Of a DNA stretch of 64,000 bases, positions 60,271 through 64,000 are shown piece after piece. Each line of letters opens with the position of its first letter. Position 1 is the stretch's first letter. Where the stretch lies: the NCBI GenBank assembly GCA_964588555.1, contig CAZPPT010000006.1, positions 27,116 through 91,115 of the forward strand. Reading direction: 5' to 3'. This stretch comes from JAGVWJ01 sp964588555 (lineage in GTDB: Archaea > Micrarchaeota > Micrarchaeia > Anstonellales > Bilamarchaeaceae). Made by a program: the position numbers and the translations under genes. The notes beneath the pieces are model-generated. The model saw only the letters and a program-made list of their open reading frames with translations. It was not told where the DNA came from and made no database searches.

Positions 60271-61709
60271 CTTGTTATGGTGGAGTAAACGAAATCGGTG
60301 GAAACAAAATTCTTATTGAAGATAAGAAAGATAAAATTTTCCTTGATTTCGGAATGAGTTTTGGTGAACAGTTCAAATACTTCGATGCGTTTCTTACGCC
60401 TAGAAAGCTCAATGGTATGGGAGATTTCTTTGAGCTAGGGCTTCTTCCGAGATTAAATGGGATTTACAGAAAAGATTATCTTAGATGGATGGGGAAGAAA
60501 GAAGAACAACTTGCATGTAACGGCGTTTTTATCTCACACGCGCATGCGGATCATATCGGCTATATCCATTTTCTTAGAGAGGATTTACCTATCTACGGAA
60601 CCCCAGAAACACATAAAATAATCGATTCGGTTGAAGAAACAAGTGGGACCGGTTGGTGCGAATTCGCTAATCTGAAGCGTACATTCGAATTCTATAAAAA
60701 CAAGAAGGGTGGCTACTCCAGACTTCAAGGGGATGAAGCCCGTCTTCCGAGAAAACGATCAACTGTTGATAAACCTATAAAATTTGATTCAATTACGGTA
60801 AAATCCTCTCGGGTTAATCATTCAGTACCTGGGGCTACCGGATATATCATAGAAACAACCCAAGGATCAATTGCGTATACTGGAGACGTTCGTTTTCATG
60901 GATATGGCGGGCACATGACCGAGAAATTTATTGAAGATGCCAAAGGGGTCGACACATTATTAATAGAAGGAACAAGAATCGACGGCGCAAATACTTTGTA
61001 CGAAGAAGATGTTTGCGATTTATTGAATAAAGAAATATCAAGAACTGAAGGAATTGTTTTAGCTAACTGGCCAGCAAGGGATACAGATCGCCTTATTAGT
61101 TTTTATAACGCTGCAAAAGAAAGCGGGCGTATTTTAGTATTAAATACAAAACAGGCAAACCTACTGGAAAAACTAAACGAAGTAAATAAAGACGTACCAA
61201 AAATCACCGATAAAAATATCCGTATTTTTCTTACACGTAAATCTTGGGGCTTAATTGACAGAAAGGATCTCCCAGACGAGAAATTGAAGCTTGGAGATTA
61301 TGAAGCGTGGGAGCGCCCATATCTTGACCATCCCAACATGGTCGATTATAACGAGCTACACAAAAACCCTGAGGACTATGTCGTAAGAACGGATTTTTTT
61401 GATATGAGCGAGCTTATCGATCTTAAACCCGATTCTAAAGCTAAATTTATCCCAAGTACATGCGAACCTTTTGATGACAAAATGGAATTCAACGATGAAA
61501 TAATCAATGCCTGGTTAAACCACTTTGGAATTAAACGATGTGGCACTATTCATTGCTCTGGGCATGCGCCAGGTCCGGATATCGAAAGAATCATCGAGGA
61601 GATTAAACCTAGAAAATTGATTCCCATTCATACTACCAATGCTAAGAAATTTGAAGAACTCTGTAAAAATTGTGCCGTACCGACCTATGGAAAAGCAATT
61701 GGGCTTTAG
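60258..61709 (+). CDS. RNase J-like metallo-beta-lactamase nuclease
   Basis: 483 residues. ITCYGGVNEIGGNKILIED and FLDFGMSFG open the MBL fold; FISHAHADHIGYIHFL is the HxHxDH metal motif; VNHSVPGATGYII and TGDVRFHG give further metal ligands. CSGHAPGPDIERIIEEIKPR, then LIPIHTTN are the beta-CASP/RNase J end motifs. Longer insertions than in typical archaeal RNase J. It uses a TTG start at 60258 within the end of the HAD gene; the first residues VSITCYGG match the family, which supports it. Confidence 0.82.
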   Translation: MVSITCYGGVNEIGGNKILIEDKKDKIFLDFGMSFGEQFKYFDAFLTPRKLNGMGDFFELGLLPRLNGIYRKDYLRWMGKKEEQLACNGVFISHAHADHIGYIHFLREDLPIYGTPETHKIIDSVEETSGTGWCEFANLKRTFEFYKNKKGGYSRLQGDEARLPRKRSTVDKPIKFDSITVKSSRVNHSVPGATGYIIETTQGSIAYTGDVRFHGYGGHMTEKFIEDAKGVDTLLIEGTRIDGANTLYEEDVCDLLNKEISRTEGIVLANWPARDTDRLISFYNAAKESGRILVLNTKQANLLEKLNEVNKDVPKITDKNIRIFLTRKSWGLIDRKDLPDEKLKLGDYEAWERPYLDHPNMVDYNELHKNPEDYVVRTDFFDMSELIDLKPDSKAKFIPSTCEPFDDKMEFNDEIINAWLNHFGIKRCGTIHCSGHAPGPDIERIIEEIKPRKLIPIHTTNAKKFEELCKNCAVPTYGKAIGL

Positions 61710-61827
61710 TTACATAGTCCATTTCCGCAGTAATTTCCATCTTCCGCATGGCACAATCCTGTCCCATGACAAGGAACTGAGTTATGGTGCACTAAGAAAT
61801 TAATCCACTACAAGCCGCACTAGGCTT

Positions 61828-62664
61828 ATGAAAAAGCACGTGATCGTTTTTGGGAATTCCCAACAAATGCGGGAGTTGGGAGATGGAACAGTTCAGCTCG
61901 TAGTCACCAGTCCGCCTTATTTTGACGTCAAGAATTACGGAGAAGTCCAGAACAATATCGGTGCCATAAATTCTTACGATGATTATTTGGCAGCCGTAAG
62001 GAAAGTTTTCACGGAATGCTACCGAGTCCTTGAAGATGGCCGCTACTGCTGCGTGAATGTTTCCGACATCATATCGGACAAGCACAAATACCCGATTCCG
62101 GCCCATTACGTTTCTACTTTGGAAGAAATCGGTTTTACCTACCGCGATGACATCATCTGGAAGAAGCCCGAGGGCGTAGGCGCAAACAGCGGAGGCGGAG
62201 CAGCGAAGAGGTTCGGCGTGTTCATTCAGAACCCTTATCCGATGTATTACTATCCGAACAATGTTTACGAGCACATTCTGATTTTCAGGAAAGGCAAATT
62301 CGACTTCAAGAAATTATCAATGAAGAAAACAGACCAAGCACGCATTGATATGACCGAAGCAAAAGAATGCTTCAACTGCGACGTTTGGGAATTCACGCCC
62401 CAACAGAAGAATTGCAGCGACCATCCAGCCATGTTTCCGGCAATCCTCCCAGAAACCCTAATCAAGTTATTCACATACCAAGGCGAAACCGTCCTTGATC
62501 CGTTCCTTGGTTCAGGTACAACTACGCGAGCAGCCAGGAAATTCGGTAGGAATTCCATCGGCTATGAAGTCAACCAGGACTATCTTGGAATCATAAAATC
62601 AAAGGTCGGCTTTGCTGAAGATCCTGATTCTTTCGAGATAATAATTCGAGGTGATGAGATATGA
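61828..62664 (+). CDS. DNA methyltransferase, beta class (N4-C or N6-A)
   Basis: 278 residues. VVTSPPYFDVKNYG (motif IV, TSPPY form) comes first and TVLDPFLGSGTTTRAARKFG, then SIGYEVNQDY (motifs I/II) at the C-terminus, the beta order. TSPPY is commoner in N4-cytosine enzymes. No matching restriction gene is adjacent; the HNH protein at 57820 is 4 kb away. It may protect or mark the element. The 118 bases before it hold no gene that I can see. Confidence 0.85.
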   Translation: MKKHVIVFGNSQQMRELGDGTVQLVVTSPPYFDVKNYGEVQNNIGAINSYDDYLAAVRKVFTECYRVLEDGRYCCVNVSDIISDKHKYPIPAHYVSTLEEIGFTYRDDIIWKKPEGVGANSGGGAAKRFGVFIQNPYPMYYYPNNVYEHILIFRKGKFDFKKLSMKKTDQARIDMTEAKECFNCDVWEFTPQQKNCSDHPAMFPAILPETLIKLFTYQGETVLDPFLGSGTTTRAARKFGRNSIGYEVNQDYLGIIKSKVGFAEDPDSFEIIIRGDEI

Positions 62665-62960
62665 AATTGAGAAGTGTAGCTTTAGTTTTGCTGATGGTAG
62701 GACTGTGTTTTGCGGATTTGGTTATCCCTCCAGATCAACCCATTTGTCGGTTGTATGGAATGATCCAAATCCTTGGAACAGTTGCGGGCATTCTGGTAGC
62801 GGCCTATGCTGGTTTCGTCCTAGCAAGCAGCCACGAGATTATGGAGAAAAACTCGGCCAAATCCCTGCTTGGTTGGGTGATTATCGGCCTGATCATAATA
62901 TGGATTGCGCCGCTTCTGGTGAAAAGCCTTGTGAATTCGGCCGGTATCTGTGGTTGGTGA
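62661..62960 (+). CDS. VirB2/TrbC-like pilin-sized membrane protein (first)
   Basis: 99 residues: signal peptide (LRSVALVLLMVGLCFA), a short Cys-containing segment, then two hydrophobic helices (ILGTVAGILVAAYAGFVLAS and LLGWVIIGLIIIWIAPLLVK) separated by a basic loop. This is the VirB2/TrbC layout of conjugative pilins. It overlaps the methyltransferase gene by 4 bases (ATGA) and the next gene repeats the pattern. Confidence 0.65.
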   Translation: MKLRSVALVLLMVGLCFADLVIPPDQPICRLYGMIQILGTVAGILVAAYAGFVLASSHEIMEKNSAKSLLGWVIIGLIIIWIAPLLVKSLVNSAGICGW

Positions 62961-62962
62961 GC

Positions 62963-63181
62963 ATGACGCTTGAAACAATCGCGGACAGCATAAAGCTGAT
63001 CGCAGCGTTTGCCGGGATTGTCATGATTGCATATTCCGGTTTCATTCTCATCACCAGCCGCGATCCAGCTATACGGGCAGAATGGAAAGAGATCATCTTG
63101 GGCATAATAATCGGCCTTTGCGTCGTCTTTCTGGCCCCTTGGCTGGCAACAGCATTTTCAGGAGGCAGTTACTGCTCGTGA
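62963..63181 (+). CDS. VirB2/TrbC-like membrane protein (second), 72 aa
   Basis: From ATG 62963: two helices (SIKLIAAFAGIVMIAYSGFI and IILGIIIGLCVVFLAPWLAT) around the loop TSRDPAIRAEWKE, ending in GGSYCS. Clearly related in plan to the gene before it but without a signal peptide. Two bases separate the two genes. Possibly pilin subunits or inner-membrane partners of a conjugation-like machine. Confidence 0.62.
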   Translation: MTLETIADSIKLIAAFAGIVMIAYSGFILITSRDPAIRAEWKEIILGIIIGLCVVFLAPWLATAFSGGSYCS

Positions 63182-63185
63182 TCTT

Positions 63186-64000
63186 ATGAAAGAAATCATT
63201 TTCTTGCTTTTGTTAGGGATTTCATTCGCAGTTCCGGCCTGCCCGTCTTATCCTTCTCACGACTACGTAACTGCAACCAGTTACCAGAGTCCTCAAAAAC
63301 CCCAGGACACGCTTTTGCAATACTGCAATTTCAACCTGAATCCTATTTGCGTTCTAACCAATGTTTTCAATACGACTGAGGACAAGAAGGCATTTACAGC
63401 CGAATCAATCACTAATGATTCTTTTGCAAACATCTTCAACTGGAACCAGAAAATACCGTTTGGAAAATGGTTCAATGTCACAAAAAGCTCGAAGAACATC
63501 AAAGACGCGTGGATCAGCATCGCCTACTTCAACCCGTCGGTTTACGATAACGGAACCTACCTATTGGCGAATTACAGTCAGACATTCATAAAATCCAATT
63601 TCACTTTTGTAGTTGATACGAGGAAATTATCAGGCGATTGTAAGGACAACTTCAGGATTTGCGGTTACGCTTATTCGATCAGCGTGCAGAACCCAAGTTC
63701 AACCATGACCGCAACAATGAACGTCAAAAGCGAGTACATGGTCGACCGTTATCATCTCGTAACCCATTGCGGGATGTTCGGTTGTTGGGTTACCTGCGAT
63801 TATTACCGAACCGATGACAATAAGGACAGTCTAAGCGTTTCTGATCTAAAGAAAATCAACGTTACGAAATTCAATCCGACTTCAAATTATTCTATTTCGG
63901 ATTATTACAACGGTTTGGCCGAGATACTGATAAACGCGAACGATTCAAAGGTTCATTTTCAAATCGGGAACTCAAGTTTCGACAAGATAAACTACCTTTA
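63186..64000 (+). CDS. Secreted protein, N-terminal 271 residues (continues beyond the window)
   Basis: ATG at 63186 opens MKEIIFLLLLGISFAVPACP, a signal peptide, followed by a Cys-containing, sequon-rich region (FNLNPICVLTNVFNTTEDKK, NGTYLLANYSQTFIKSNFTF). A beta-rich sandwich-like body contains CGMFGCWVTCDYYR. No stop before 64000. Four bases after the second VirB2-like gene, so in the same operon and probably outside the cell. Not recognised. Confidence 0.6.
   Translation, partial: MKEIIFLLLLGISFAVPACPSYPSHDYVTATSYQSPQKPQDTLLQYCNFNLNPICVLTNVFNTTEDKKAFTAESITNDSFANIFNWNQKIPFGKWFNVTKSSKNIKDAWISIAYFNPSVYDNGTYLLANYSQTFIKSNFTFVVDTRKLSGDCKDNFRICGYAYSISVQNPSSTMTATMNVKSEYMVDRYHLVTHCGMFGCWVTCDYYRTDDNKDSLSVSDLKKINVTKFNPTSNYSISDYYNGLAEILINANDSKVHFQIGNSSFDKINYL

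Noticed and set aside
1..64000. CRISPR array
   Set aside because: No series of regularly spaced direct repeats was seen, including around the CARF regulator.
1..64000. rRNA genes or an origin of replication
   Set aside because: No rRNA landmarks and no Orc1/Cdc6 gene or ORB-like repeats were noticed.

Overview
The window is archaeal chromosome. It carries SRP54, Pelota, a thermosome, Nop5, PurP, a CTP-dependent riboflavin kinase, Dph6, an archaeal RecJ-like exonuclease, RNase P RNA and tRNAs with introns. Most genes look leaderless, with an AT-rich TATA element about 25 bases before the start. The very compact layout, truncated Nop5, many small toxin-antitoxin modules and tRNA introns at odd positions suggest a small-genome archaeon of the DPANN kind (Micrarchaeota or Diapherotrites-like). 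That placement is inference; no rRNA is present to test it.

1-12.3 kb: the end of alaS, an epimerase, a decayed AbiEii-type toxin locus broken by a 113-bp repeat, then a complete histidine operon (AbrB-like remnant, hisD, hisC fused to a HAD phosphatase, hisB, hisG, hisH, hisA, hisF, hisIE) followed by hisS. The HAD domain plausibly supplies histinol-phosphate phosphatase, so all steps from PRPP to histidine are present. 12.3-21.9 kb: secreted proteins, a CPA2-type antiporter, an RNA polymerase alpha-CTD-like protein, a KaiC-like ATPase, Nop5, a phosphoesterase, NAD(P)HX dehydratase and a GCS2-family ligase.

21.8-27.2 kb is RNA-rich: tRNA-Phe with an intron, RNase P RNA, the second copy of the 113-bp repeat, two tandem PEGA-domain Ser/Thr kinases, SRP54, tRNA-Ala(CGC) with three introns and tRNA-Gly(GCC) with a D-loop intron. 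27.2-57.1 kb holds housekeeping and accessory genes: purP, purD, pdxT, pelota, dph6, ribK, thermosome, a RecJ-like nuclease, TadC-type pilus membrane proteins, a glycosylation-rich surface protein, three or four toxin-antitoxin modules, a glutamine-synthetase-like protein with altered catalytic motifs, an ABC exporter, and tRNA-Leu(CAG) interrupted by very large D-loop and T-loop introns.

57.1-64 kb looks like an acquired element: small nucleases (PD-(D/E)XK-like and HNH), small membrane proteins, a CARF-wHTH regulator without CRISPR, a HAD hydrolase overlapping an RNase J-like nuclease, an orphan DNA methyltransferase, two VirB2/TrbC-like pilin-sized proteins and a secreted protein that runs off the edge.

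The most unusual signal is in the tRNA introns. Four tRNA loci together hold at least seven insertions. Five copies of the same 21-nt hairpin design (9-bp perfect stem of form NNNNCTTTT, 3-nt loop, AAAAGNNNN) occur in the window, four inside tRNA introns and one just upstream of tRNA-Leu. Two introns of tRNA-Ala share sequence. This looks like a family of hairpin elements spreading through tRNA genes.
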